A stretch of 13,763 nt of DNA. It comes from Candidatus Bathyarchaeota archaeon. GTDB taxonomy: Archaea; Thermoproteota; Bathyarchaeia; Bathyarchaeales; Bathycorpusculaceae. The stretch lies in the NCBI GenBank assembly GCA_030630585.1, contig DAOVMU010000014.1:1-13763 (forward strand), written 5' to 3'. Below are positions 1-6,454 of the stretch, piece after piece (positions within the stretch are counted from its first letter, which is position 1; every line of letters starts with the position of its first letter). A program made the position numbers and the translations under genes. The notes under the pieces are model-generated. The model searched no databases. It saw only the letters and a list, made by a program, of their open reading frames with translations, and was not told the origin of the DNA.

Positions 1-600
1 AAGAACCCATACAGAATGATGCATATCCCCGGCGCAGGCGTCGGAGGTCACTGCCTTCCCAAAGACCCGTGGCTTCTAAAATACGGACTTGACGCTTACG
101 GAACCCGAAAGTTTACACCTGAGCTTCTTGTCAAAAGCAGAAGGATAAACGATTTCATGCCGCAACAGATGCTTGATTTAATAGGAGAAGGGTTACTTGA
201 GACAGGCGTGAAGCTGCAAGATGCAAAGATTTGCATACTGGGTCTCGCATTCCTTGCAAACTCCGATGATACGAGAAACACACCGACGCTCACACTTTAC
301 AATCTTCTCAAAACCATCTGCAAGGAAGTGGTAGTACACGATCCATTCGTTAAAGAGTTTGAAGGAGTCTCTCTCACAGACAACCTAGAAGACGCCTTAA
401 GAAACAAGAATTGTGTAGTCATAATGACCCGTCACAAAGAATACGCGGATATACGCTTAGACCACCTTAAAGCCCTGCTTGCTACACCTGCAATAGTCGA
501 CGGTAGAAACGTCTTCAACCCCAAAGACTGTAAGGAAACTGGCTTCTGTTATCGCTGTGTAGGCGTAGGCAATAACCGCGCAATAGAAGGAGGAGCTTAA
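1..600 (+). CDS. UDP-sugar (UDP-ManNAc-type) dehydrogenase, C-terminal part
   Basis: The reading frame is open from base 1, so the N-terminal NAD-binding half lies outside the window; 199 codons remain. Residues 10-22 of the fragment (PGAGVGGHCLPKD) carry the catalytic cysteine (C18) in the GGHC signature of UDP-glucose/UDP-ManNAc 6-dehydrogenases. These enzymes oxidise C6 of a nucleotide sugar to the uronic acid with two NAD+. The remainder matches the C-terminal UDP-binding domain, with the family-typical VDGRNVFNP near the end. The GGHCLPKDPW form resembles archaeal UDP-N-acetylmannosamine dehydrogenases more than UDP-glucose dehydrogenases, but the exact substrate cannot be fixed from this piece. 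It lies in the same orientation as the rml genes, separated from them by 489 bases that hold a decayed epimerase. The family is certain; the substrate is inferred. Confidence 0.93.
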   Translation, partial: KNPYRMMHIPGAGVGGHCLPKDPWLLKYGLDAYGTRKFTPELLVKSRRINDFMPQQMLDLIGEGLLETGVKLQDAKICILGLAFLANSDDTRNTPTLTLYNLLKTICKEVVVHDPFVKEFEGVSLTDNLEDALRNKNCVVIMTRHKEYADIRLDHLKALLATPAIVDGRNVFNPKDCKETGFCYRCVGVGNNRAIEGGA

Positions 601-790
601 GACAAAGTTGCAACTCTATCACCCAAAATTTCAAGCAGCTCAGCATTTTCCCTCAGTTCATTTACAAAATCAAAAATCACTTTCTTCGCTTATAGCTTCA
701 AGAAGAACATGCGTAGCGTAAACATTTTGACGAAAACGAGTCTCAGGATCAGTCATCTCCAAGCGCATTTCGGGATTAGCAGCAAAATAA
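601..790 (-). pseudogene. decayed GalE-like epimerase fragment with internal deletion
   Basis: On the minus strand, bases 789-670 translate to YFAANPEMRLEMTDPETRF and continue RQNVYATHVLLEA, then stop. This closely matches residues 78-109 of the intact epimerase at 4787-5743 (FAANPEVRLELSDP, then FRQNIYATHVILEQA). One base further on, in another frame (671-601), follows DFVNELRENAELLEILGD, matching intact residues 190-207 (DFTEKLRNNTKQLEILGD). About 80 codons between the two blocks are missing. They include the Ser/Thr-rich catalytic strand and the YxxxK motif, so the remnant cannot be active. The N-terminal Rossmann motif and the C-terminal third are also absent. The junction carries a doubled TGATTTT-like stretch, consistent with deletion at a short repeat. 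Its orientation is opposite to the surrounding genes. Confidence 0.85.
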
Positions 791-1050
791 CCCGCGCCTT
801 TCAATTTAACGAACCCCACGTACTCTACGCACCATCCTAAAGTATCCCTAAAAAGTTTTCAGCGACTTCACAAGTACCAATAAAAGACGTGTGATAAGAG
901 AAAACTCCAGTGACAAAAGCAGTTAGGATGGCTAGGGTTTCATCAAAAGGCGGATCCAACCTTCTCAACCATATCTTCCACAACAACACATACATCAACT
1001 AGAGAGATGGTCAACAGAAATCTTACGCAAACAACAAAAGTTATGACATG
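791..1050 (-). other. gene-poor spacer with broken minus-strand frames
   Basis: No intact gene is visible. On the minus strand, a 53-codon open stretch (998-837) reads through DETLAILTAFVTGVFSYHTS and then stops. A neighbouring frame (about 857-790) reads LFRDTLGWCVEYVGFVKLKG and runs directly into the epimerase remnant. Joined across frames, these could be the debris of one further gene, but I do not recognise the family. There is no start codon with a ribosome binding site, and stops interrupt every frame. Confidence 0.4.
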
Positions 1051-1058
1051 GATCACAC

Positions 1059-1066
1059 TATATAAT
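1059..1066 (+). promoter_or_regulatory. TATA box for the rml operon
   Basis: TATATAAT is centred about 27 bases before the rmlA ATG, the usual archaeal TATA-to-transcription-start distance. The transcript would therefore begin at or just before the start codon. A GGAG at 1075-1078 might still act as a distant ribosome binding site if transcription starts earlier. Confidence 0.6.
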
Positions 1067-1089
1067 TTATTTCTGGAGAATGTTTAAGC

Positions 1090-2160
1090 ATGAAGGGAGT
1101 TATTCTTCATGGCGGTTACGGAACCAAACTTAGACCACTGACCCACACTGGTCCAAAACAGTTAATCCCTGTGGCAAACAAACCAATCTCACAATACGTG
1201 GTAGAAGACCTTCGAAACTCAGGCATAACAGAAATAGCCATAATCTTAGGAAACATCCACCCGGAGAAAGTGAAAGAACACTACGGAAACGGCGAAAGAT
1301 TCGGTGTAAAAATCCAATACGTACAACAAGACAAACCGAAAGGAATAGCTCACGCAGTAAGCCTATGCAGAGAATACGCAAACAATCAACCCTTCATCAT
1401 CTATTTAGGAGACAACCTGATAAAAGGAGGCATCAAAAACCACGTCCAAACCTTCAAAAACTCAAACCACGACGCAATGATACTCCTATGCCAAGTGAAA
1501 AACCCACAAAGATTCGGAGTCGCAAAATTCGACGAAAACGGAAAGCTTGTACAGCTTATAGAGAAACCAAAAGAACCGCCAAGCAACTACGCTTTAACAG
1601 GCATATACTTCTTCAAACCAGTAATCTTCCAAATGATAAAACAGCTAAAACCATCATGGCGAGAAGAACTCGAAATAACAGAAGCGATCCAACTGCTGCT
1701 AGAGAAAGGCTACAGCGTAGGCTACCAAAAAGTCCAGGGCTGGTGGAAAGACACAGGCACCCCCGAAGACATCCTAGAAGCCAACAGACTGGTCCTAGAC
1801 GAGCTAAAGCCGGAGATAAAAGGCAAAATAGAAAACAACTCATCAATCCAAGGCAGAGTGTCCATAGGCAAAAACTCCACAATAAAAGAAAACGCCCTAA
1901 CAAGAGGCCCAGCGATAATAGGAGAAAACTCAATAATAGAACCAAACGTCTACGTAGGCCCATACACAAGCATAGGAAACAACTGCACAATAAAAAGAGG
2001 CGAAATAGAAAACTCAATAATAATGGACAACTGCATAATAAACATAAACGATAGAATCACAGACAGCCTCATTGCGCCTCACTCAAAAATAATCTCCAAC
2101 AACAACACACCACACGGAAAAAAATTCATCATAGGCGAAAGGACATATATTGAACTATAA
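1090..2160 (+). CDS. rmlA: glucose-1-phosphate thymidylyltransferase, long type
   Basis: This enzyme makes dTDP-glucose from glucose-1-phosphate and dTTP, the first step of dTDP-deoxysugar synthesis, in the cytosol. The 356 residues comprise an N-terminal nucleotidyltransferase domain (about 1-235) and a C-terminal left-handed beta-helix of imperfect hexapeptide repeats (about 240-350, rich in IG/IE/I steps). This is the long RmlA architecture common in archaea and actinobacteria. Visible motifs are GGYGTKLRPLT (8-18), PKQLIPVANKP (22-32), LGDN (106-109), EKP (158-160) and GWWKDTGTPEDIL (217-229). The usual GTR of the phosphate-binding loop is GTK here, and the usual LAGG is LHGG. It is the first gene of a four-gene plus-strand operon; rmlC follows after 12 bases with its own AAAGGTGG site. 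The thymidylyl specificity is inferred from family and context. Confidence 0.92.
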   Translation: MKGVILHGGYGTKLRPLTHTGPKQLIPVANKPISQYVVEDLRNSGITEIAIILGNIHPEKVKEHYGNGERFGVKIQYVQQDKPKGIAHAVSLCREYANNQPFIIYLGDNLIKGGIKNHVQTFKNSNHDAMILLCQVKNPQRFGVAKFDENGKLVQLIEKPKEPPSNYALTGIYFFKPVIFQMIKQLKPSWREELEITEAIQLLLEKGYSVGYQKVQGWWKDTGTPEDILEANRLVLDELKPEIKGKIENNSSIQGRVSIGKNSTIKENALTRGPAIIGENSIIEPNVYVGPYTSIGNNCTIKRGEIENSIIMDNCIININDRITDSLIAPHSKIISNNNTPHGKKFIIGERTYIEL

Positions 2161-2172
2161 AAAGGTGGAAAC

Positions 2173-2676
2173 ATGCTTAAAGGAATAATCATCAAACCGT
2201 TAGAAAGATTCAATGATGAAAGAGGCTCATTCACAGAACTCATGAGACAAGACTGGAAAAACATCCTAAAAGAAGACCGGTTCGTCCAAGCCAACTTCTC
2301 CATAAGCTACCCACGCATCATAAGAGCATGGCACAGACACCTAAAAGGACAAACAGACTACTTCATAGTCCTAAAAGGCGCCCTAAAAATATGTGCTTAT
2401 AACCAAGAAACAAAAGAGCTAAACGAAACAATTTCAACAGGCCAAAACCCACAAATAGTAAGAGTTCCCGGACATTATTGGCACGGCTTCCAAGTAATAG
2501 GAAACGAAACAGCTTTCCTCCTTTACTTCACTACCAAGCTTTACGACTACAAAAATCCCGATGAAGAACGTAGACCATGGAACGACCGAACACTCATACC
2601 AGAATCCATCAACGGCAAAAAAGACGACCCAAGAGTCAGCAAATCATGGAACTGGAACTACCCACCCTACAAGTGA
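2173..2676 (+). CDS. rmlC: dTDP-4-dehydrorhamnose 3,5-epimerase-like cupin
   Basis: RmlC inverts C3 and C5 of dTDP-4-keto-6-deoxyglucose. The 167-residue length fits this cupin family. Conserved landmarks are DERGSF (15-20), QANFSIS (39-45), RAWHRH (51-56, H54 at the position of the catalytic histidine of RGLH), VLKG (66-69), PGHYWHGF (99-106), Y118 in LLYFTT, and WND (136-138) with D138 at the position of the catalytic aspartate. The strand after VLKG reads LKICAYN rather than the usual DVAVDLR, and the substrate loop differs. It may therefore be a divergent 3,5- or 3-epimerase acting on a related sugar. The ATG has an AAAGGTGG ribosome binding site six bases upstream. The next gene starts eight bases after its stop, so the two are probably co-translated. 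Confidence 0.85.
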   Translation: MLKGIIIKPLERFNDERGSFTELMRQDWKNILKEDRFVQANFSISYPRIIRAWHRHLKGQTDYFIVLKGALKICAYNQETKELNETISTGQNPQIVRVPGHYWHGFQVIGNETAFLLYFTTKLYDYKNPDEERRPWNDRTLIPESINGKKDDPRVSKSWNWNYPPYK

Positions 2677-2683
2677 AACCCAC

Positions 2684-3691
2684 ATGAAAATCCTCGTGAC
2701 AGGCGGACTAGGCTTCATCGGAAGCAACTTCTGCAGACACATAATCACAAAATATCCCGACGACAAAATTATTAACATTGACAAAATAGGAGTAGGCGCC
2801 AATCCAGCAAACTTGAAAGATCTAGAAAACGAAAAACGTTACAGATTCATCAAAGAAGACATCTGCAACTCCAAGCTGGTGAACAAAATAATCAAACAAG
2901 CAGACGCCGTAGTAAACATAGCAGCTGAAACACATGTAGACAGAAGCATCACACATCCTGCAGCATTCGTGAAAAACAACACTATAGGCACATTCACAAT
3001 CTTAGAAGCAATAAGAAAACACAATGACAAAGCCAAACTCATACAAGTATCCACAGACGAAATCTACGGCGAAATACGACTGGGATCACACCAAGAAAAT
3101 GACATGCCTAAACCATCCAACCCTTACTCCGCATCCAAAGCAGCAGCAGACATGTTCGTAACAGCGTACCATAAAACATACAACCTAAACGTAGCCATCA
3201 CAAGATGCACAAACAACTATGGACCTTACCAAATGCCTGAAAAACTAATTCCCAAAACCATAATCAGAGCACTAAAAAATCTGCCCGTACCAATCTACGG
3301 CTCAGGAAAAAACGTCCGAGACTGGATATACGTGAAAGATCACTGTGAAGCTATCGACTTAGTCTTAAGAAAGGGAGAATCAGGTGAGATCTACAACATC
3401 TCAGCAGGAAACGAACTGCCAAACATCGAAATTGTCAAGAAAATACTTGACCTACTCAAAAAACCTCAAAGCCTGATAAGTTTTGTAGAAGATCGGCCGG
3501 GACACGACGCAAGATACAGCTTAGACTCTTCAAAAATCAGATCCAAAGTAGGCTGGAAACCTAAATTCTCCTTTGAAGAAACCTTAGCGGCAACTGTTAA
3601 CTGGTATGTGCAAAATGAATCATGGTGGAAATCGTTAGCAACAGAAAAAATCCTTCACCCAACACCGTGGAAACTGAGTGATGCAGACTGA
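2684..3691 (+). CDS. rmlB: dTDP-glucose 4,6-dehydratase
   Basis: This extended short-chain dehydrogenase/reductase converts dTDP-glucose to dTDP-4-keto-6-deoxyglucose using bound NAD+. I chose the ATG at 2684 because it puts the Rossmann motif GGLGFIGS (7-14) at the very N-terminus; the in-frame start at 2561 would only add residues overlapping rmlC. The product is 335 residues. Visible are the dehydratase triad STDEIYGE (123-130; T124, D125, E126), the YxxxK pair Y148/K152, NNYGPYQ (177-183) for substrate binding, and RPGHDARYS (271-279), highly conserved in RmlB. The TDE triad separates it from GalE-type epimerases, which lack it. It begins eight bases after rmlC and ends with a TGA that overlaps the apparent start of rmlD. 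Confidence 0.95.
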   Translation: MKILVTGGLGFIGSNFCRHIITKYPDDKIINIDKIGVGANPANLKDLENEKRYRFIKEDICNSKLVNKIIKQADAVVNIAAETHVDRSITHPAAFVKNNTIGTFTILEAIRKHNDKAKLIQVSTDEIYGEIRLGSHQENDMPKPSNPYSASKAAADMFVTAYHKTYNLNVAITRCTNNYGPYQMPEKLIPKTIIRALKNLPVPIYGSGKNVRDWIYVKDHCEAIDLVLRKGESGEIYNISAGNELPNIEIVKKILDLLKKPQSLISFVEDRPGHDARYSLDSSKIRSKVGWKPKFSFEETLAATVNWYVQNESWWKSLATEKILHPTPWKLSDAD

Positions 3692-4614
3692 AAATATTAG
3701 TTACAGGCGCAAGCGGCTTACTCGGCTCCAAAATATGCGAATTAGCCACCAGAAAAAACCATCAAGTTTACTCTGCATATAATCAGCATAAACCCATTCA
3801 CAGAAGGCCCATTCAACTTGACGTTACCGACAAAAACCTTGTCGAAAAAACACTGAGAAAAATAAAGCCTCAAGCTGTAATACATGCCGCAGCATTAACA
3901 AACGTAGACAAATGCGAATTAGAAAAAAAACTCGCTTGGAAAATAAATGTGGAAGGAACCAAAAACATCGCTGACTCCTGCAAAAAACACCAAGCTTATC
4001 TCGTTTACATATCTACAGACTACGTTTTCAACGGGGAAAAAGGAATGTACACAGAAAATGATGCGCCTGCCCCTATTAACTACTACGGACTCACCAAACT
4101 GAAAGGCGAGGAATACATAAAAAACTCAACAAACAAATACTGCATCTCCAGAGCCAGCGTGATCTACGGATCAACCCCGGCAACAGGCAAAACAAACTTT
4201 GCATTATGGCTACTGAACAAACTTGAAAGAGAAGAAGAAGTGAAAATCGTAACCGATCAATGGAATTCACCCACACTGAACACCAATCTAGCCAACATTA
4301 TTCTTGAAGTCCTGCAACGAAAACCAACCGGAATCTTTCACCTAGCCGGAGCCACACGCCTAAACAGACACGAATTCGCTGAATCTCTAGCCGAAATCTT
4401 CAATTTAGACAAGAACCTCATAAAACCCGTTTCTTCTGAAGAGATTCCATGGATTGCCAAAAGACCTAAAGACTCATCGCTCGACATCAGCAAAGCATAT
4501 CAAAAACTAAAGATTAAACCACTAGAAATACATGAAGCACTGAAGACAATGAAAAAGGAGATAGAACAAACCAAACAACTTGCAGATAACCTAAACTTTT
4601 CATTCTTTTCTTGA
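3688..4614 (+). CDS. rmlD: dTDP-4-dehydrorhamnose reductase, apparent CTG start
   Basis: RmlD reduces the 4-keto group of dTDP-4-keto-L-rhamnose with NAD(P)H, giving dTDP-L-rhamnose. The frame is open from 3682, after a TGA at 3679-3681, and immediately encodes KILVTGASGLLGS, the N-terminal dinucleotide-binding motif. No ATG, GTG or TTG lies before it. The first GTG (3949) would remove about 87 residues including the whole nucleotide-binding motif. The most economical start is CTG at 3688, forming a CTGA overlap with the rmlB stop, with GAGTGAT (3676-3682) as a possible ribosome binding site. From there the product is 308 residues. Other motifs are AALTNVDKCE, STDYVFNGEKG and YYGLTKLKGEE (YxxxK), all diagnostic. 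The last ten or so codons run over a remnant of a ribbon-helix-helix gene tail on the other strand. A sequencing error or mutated ATG is the alternative to a true CTG start. Confidence 0.9.
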   Translation: MKILVTGASGLLGSKICELATRKNHQVYSAYNQHKPIHRRPIQLDVTDKNLVEKTLRKIKPQAVIHAAALTNVDKCELEKKLAWKINVEGTKNIADSCKKHQAYLVYISTDYVFNGEKGMYTENDAPAPINYYGLTKLKGEEYIKNSTNKYCISRASVIYGSTPATGKTNFALWLLNKLEREEEVKIVTDQWNSPTLNTNLANIILEVLQRKPTGIFHLAGATRLNRHEFAESLAEIFNLDKNLIKPVSSEEIPWIAKRPKDSSLDISKAYQKLKIKPLEIHEALKTMKKEIEQTKQLADNLNFSFFS

Positions 4615-4654
4615 TTTCCTCTTCCTTTGTGTACATGTTCTCTTCACTTTTCTC
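4583..4654 (-). pseudogene. remnant of a ribbon-helix-helix gene 3' tail
   Basis: Read on the minus strand, this stretch encodes YTKEEEIKKRMKSLGYL, preceded by SEENM. It is nearly identical to the C-terminus of the intact gene at 5809-6033 (YTKEEEEQIKKRMKSLGYL). The stop codon after GYL is lost (CAA follows) and nothing upstream matches the rest of that gene. The DNA is also conserved: CATTCTTTTCTTGATTT occurs in both. It overlaps the 3' end of rmlD on the plus strand. Confidence 0.75.
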
Positions 4655-4786
4655 GGACGCGCATGCATCAATTGAGTTTACGAGACTGGAAAAACGCTGA
4701 ACCAAAAAGGCGCTGTCGAACAAGTGGGGATAGAAATAGGAAATTTCATAAGTAGCGTCTTTAGAGCAAATCAGATAGGAACTGAA
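4615..4786 (+). other. spacer between rmlD and the epimerase
   Basis: Apart from the gene-tail remnant at its left edge, this spacer shows no gene. GATAGGA (4774-4780) just before the epimerase ATG is a plausible ribosome binding site. I see no convincing TATA box, so I cannot say whether the epimerase has its own promoter. Confidence 0.4.
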
Positions 4787-5743
4787 ATGAATGTGCTTGT
4801 GACAGGCGGTGCGGGTTTCATTGGAAGTCATGTTTGCGATTCCTTAGCTGCCTATGATTGTGAAATAACAATCCTAGATAACTTCTCCGTTGGCTCAAGA
4901 AAAAACGTTCAGCACCTACTAGAACGAACGCCCCAAAAAGCAAAACTGCTTGGAGGGGACTGCACAAATCCTGTACACGTCAAAAGAGCCCTGGCAAACG
5001 CTGAGATGATCTTCCACTTCGCCGCTAACCCGGAAGTTCGCTTGGAACTAAGTGATCCTCGAACGTGCTTCAGACAGAACATCTATGCAACCCACGTTAT
5101 ACTGGAGCAAGCCATGAAAAACCCGAAAACGCGCACGATAATCTTTGCTTCCACATCCACGGTCTACGGCGAACCCGAAGTCATGCCGACCCCAGAAGAC
5201 TATGCACCACTAAAGCCTATATCGCTCTACGGCGCATCCAAATTAGCCAGCGAAGCTCTCATCTCAGCCTACGCCCACACCTACGACAAAAAGGCCATAA
5301 TCCTACGCCTGGCAAATACTATTGGACCAAGAAGCCAACATGGCGTAATCCACGATTTCACCGAGAAGCTCCGCAACAACACAAAACAACTCGAAATCTT
5401 AGGCGACGGAACTCAGACTAAATCTTACCTGTACATAGACGATTGCATAAAAGCCATAGAAATCGCCTGCAGAACCGCCAAAAAAAGGGTTGAAATCTAC
5501 AACGTTGGCTCAGAGGACCAAATCAACGTGAAAGACATAGCCAAAATAGTCATAGAAGAAACAAAACTCAAGAACGTTAAACTCACTTTTACAGGAGGAG
5601 TGAACGGAGGTAGAGGTTGGATAGGAGACGTCAAAAACATGCTACTTGACATTACTAAGCTGAAATCTCTAGGGTGGAAACCTGAGTTCAACAGCAAACA
5701 GGCTGTAGAAAAAACGGTGAAAACACTTATCCAAAACCGTTAA
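4787..5743 (+). CDS. NAD-dependent nucleotide-sugar 4-epimerase (GalE-like)
   Basis: An extended short-chain dehydrogenase/reductase of 318 residues, expected to interconvert UDP-hexoses (Glc/Gal or the N-acetyl forms) at C4 through a bound NAD+. I chose the ATG at 4787, which follows GATAGGA by six bases and starts directly with MNVLVTGGAGFIGSH; the in-frame start at 4724 would add 21 unrelated residues. Motifs are GGAGFIGS (7-14), the acidic NAD-ribose position D31, HFAANPEVR (77-85), STSTVYGEP (122-130) and YGASK (148-152, catalytic Y and K). Dehydratase TDE is absent (TST instead), so this is not a second RmlB. The substrate cannot be assigned from sequence alone. Fragments of a close relative lie inverted at 601-790, and the gene is flanked by two direct copies of a ribbon-helix-helix gene tail (4583-4654 and about 5809-5880). 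Confidence 0.9.
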   Translation: MNVLVTGGAGFIGSHVCDSLAAYDCEITILDNFSVGSRKNVQHLLERTPQKAKLLGGDCTNPVHVKRALANAEMIFHFAANPEVRLELSDPRTCFRQNIYATHVILEQAMKNPKTRTIIFASTSTVYGEPEVMPTPEDYAPLKPISLYGASKLASEALISAYAHTYDKKAIILRLANTIGPRSQHGVIHDFTEKLRNNTKQLEILGDGTQTKSYLYIDDCIKAIEIACRTAKKRVEIYNVGSEDQINVKDIAKIVIEETKLKNVKLTFTGGVNGGRGWIGDVKNMLLDITKLKSLGWKPEFNSKQAVEKTVKTLIQNR

Positions 5744-5761
5744 CATCAATCCAAACATCCC

Positions 5762-5768
5762 TTTTTTT
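5762..5768 (+). terminator. T-run terminator after the epimerase
   Basis: A run of seven T lies 19 bases after the epimerase stop in the convergent gap with the minus-strand gene at 5809. Archaeal RNA polymerase terminates at such U-tracts without a hairpin. No stem precedes it. Confidence 0.5.
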
Positions 5769-5808
5769 CACCTTGAGACGCAGAGTCACAGGACCTAGAG
5801 AAAATAGT

Positions 5809-6033
5809 CTAAAGGTAACCCAAACTCTTCATTCTTTTCTTGATTTGTTCTTCCTCTTCTTTTGTGTACGTCTTCTTTTCCTCCTCGCCGTTTTCTTCTT
5901 TCACAACCTCTCTCAAAACGAGCTCCACGTAATCTTCTACGTTCTTGAAGTCTCCATCACTTTTCTCAACTCTATGTTTAACCAGATCATGCAAGTCCTT
6001 AGAAACATAAACTGCAACCTTATCCTTAACCAT
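5809..6033 (-). CDS. small ribbon-helix-helix-like protein, charged tail
   Basis: 74 residues. The N-terminal part, KDKVAVYVSKDLHDLVKHRV (3-22), has the alternating strand followed by a helix typical of ribbon-helix-helix DNA-binding proteins and antitoxins. A second helix, NVEDYVELVLREVVKEE (31-47), fits the second element. After it comes an acidic and lysine-rich linker and a helical tail ending KKRMKSLGYL. The ATG is preceded by AAGGTG nine bases upstream. The gene is convergent with the epimerase and lies downstream of the 59-codon relative at 6136-6315, with a 102-base gap. No toxin partner is adjacent, so a solo regulator is as likely as an antitoxin. The assignment rests on pattern only; the target is unknown. 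Confidence 0.72.
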   Translation of the reverse strand: MVKDKVAVYVSKDLHDLVKHRVEKSDGDFKNVEDYVELVLREVVKEENGEEEKKTYTKEEEEQIKKRMKSLGYL

Positions 6034-6135
6034 AATTTAACACCTTAAACTTCACCTAGTATCCATGAACAAATAACAAGATTTACTCTCAAAACAACAT
6101 ATCTAACCGCCCGTTTCATCTGCTTTACTGCTTCT

Positions 6136-6315
6136 TCACATGTAGCCTAAGGCTTTCAGCCTTCTTTCAGCGTCTTTAGATTCCAAGTCTGGAAGTTTCT
6201 TTCTGATCAAATAAATTATGTATTCTGTGGCGCTGCGGTATCCGCTTCCTTCTAAACATTCTGTAAGCTTATCATACAAAGGCTTGGGGAGGGGGATGTT
6301 CACGTACTTAACCAC
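6136..6315 (-). CDS. 59-residue ribbon-helix-helix protein, GTG start
   Basis: The translation begins VKYVNIPLPKPLYDKLTECL after the initiator, then GSGYRSATEYIIYLIRKKLP. This is a beta strand with alternating hydrophobics, a helix, a glycine turn and an S/T-capped second helix, the classic MetJ/Arc-type DNA-binding fold. The C-terminus reads ERRLKALGYM. The GTG start is supported by AAAGGTG eight bases upstream and a TATA box 39 to 46 bases upstream. The frame stops at TGA directly after the GYM ending. It lies divergent to the sulfate operon, sharing a 139-base region with the cysD promoter, so it may regulate itself and that operon. No toxin is adjacent. Confidence 0.78.
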   Translation of the reverse strand: MVKYVNIPLPKPLYDKLTECLEGSGYRSATEYIIYLIRKKLPDLESKDAERRLKALGYM

Positions 6316-6353
6316 GGCTTAGCACCTTTTGTAATCACTTTTGGTGTTTTGCG

Positions 6354-6361
6354 TATTTATA
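6354..6361 (-). promoter_or_regulatory. TATA box for the 59-residue regulator gene
   Basis: On the minus strand this reads TATAAATA, a near-ideal archaeal TATA box. Transcription would start near 6332, leaving a short leader that contains the AAAGGTG site before the GTG at 6315. Confidence 0.6.
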
Positions 6362-6427
6362 CTTCACTGATTCTTATATGATACGTCACTGACACAACAC
6401 TTAAATATCGTGCTTGCCAGATTTGAA

Positions 6428-6434
6428 ATATAAA
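6428..6434 (+). promoter_or_regulatory. TATA box for the sulfate operon
   Basis: ATATAAA is centred 24 bases before the cysD ATG at 6455. No ribosome binding site lies between (the bases are CGGAAACCGGTTTC), which fits a leaderless transcript starting at the ATG. The perfect 10-base palindrome AAACCGGTTT (6445-6454) touches the start codon and could be an operator. Confidence 0.6.
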
Positions 6435-6454
6435 CAGTAACGGAAACCGGTTTC

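Noticed and set aside
1613..2017. 134-codon minus-strand Leu/Cys-rich frame
   Set aside because: Antisense to the beta-helix of rmlA. The hydrophobic look comes from complementing AAA/ATA-rich codons.
1365..2054. 229-codon plus-strand open frame inside rmlA
   Set aside because: It is an out-of-frame shadow caused by the very A/C-rich, T-poor codon use of rmlA. Its translation is a low-complexity Arg/Lys/Thr/Pro mix with no motif.
4514..4831. 105-codon minus-strand frame as a gene
   Set aside because: Only the 4583-4654 part resembles a protein (the regulator tail). The rest overlaps rmlD and the epimerase start and has no family features.
5809..6315. The two ribbon-helix-helix genes as a toxin-antitoxin pair
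   Set aside because: Both look like DNA-binding antitoxin-type proteins. Neither has a nuclease-like toxin partner beside it.
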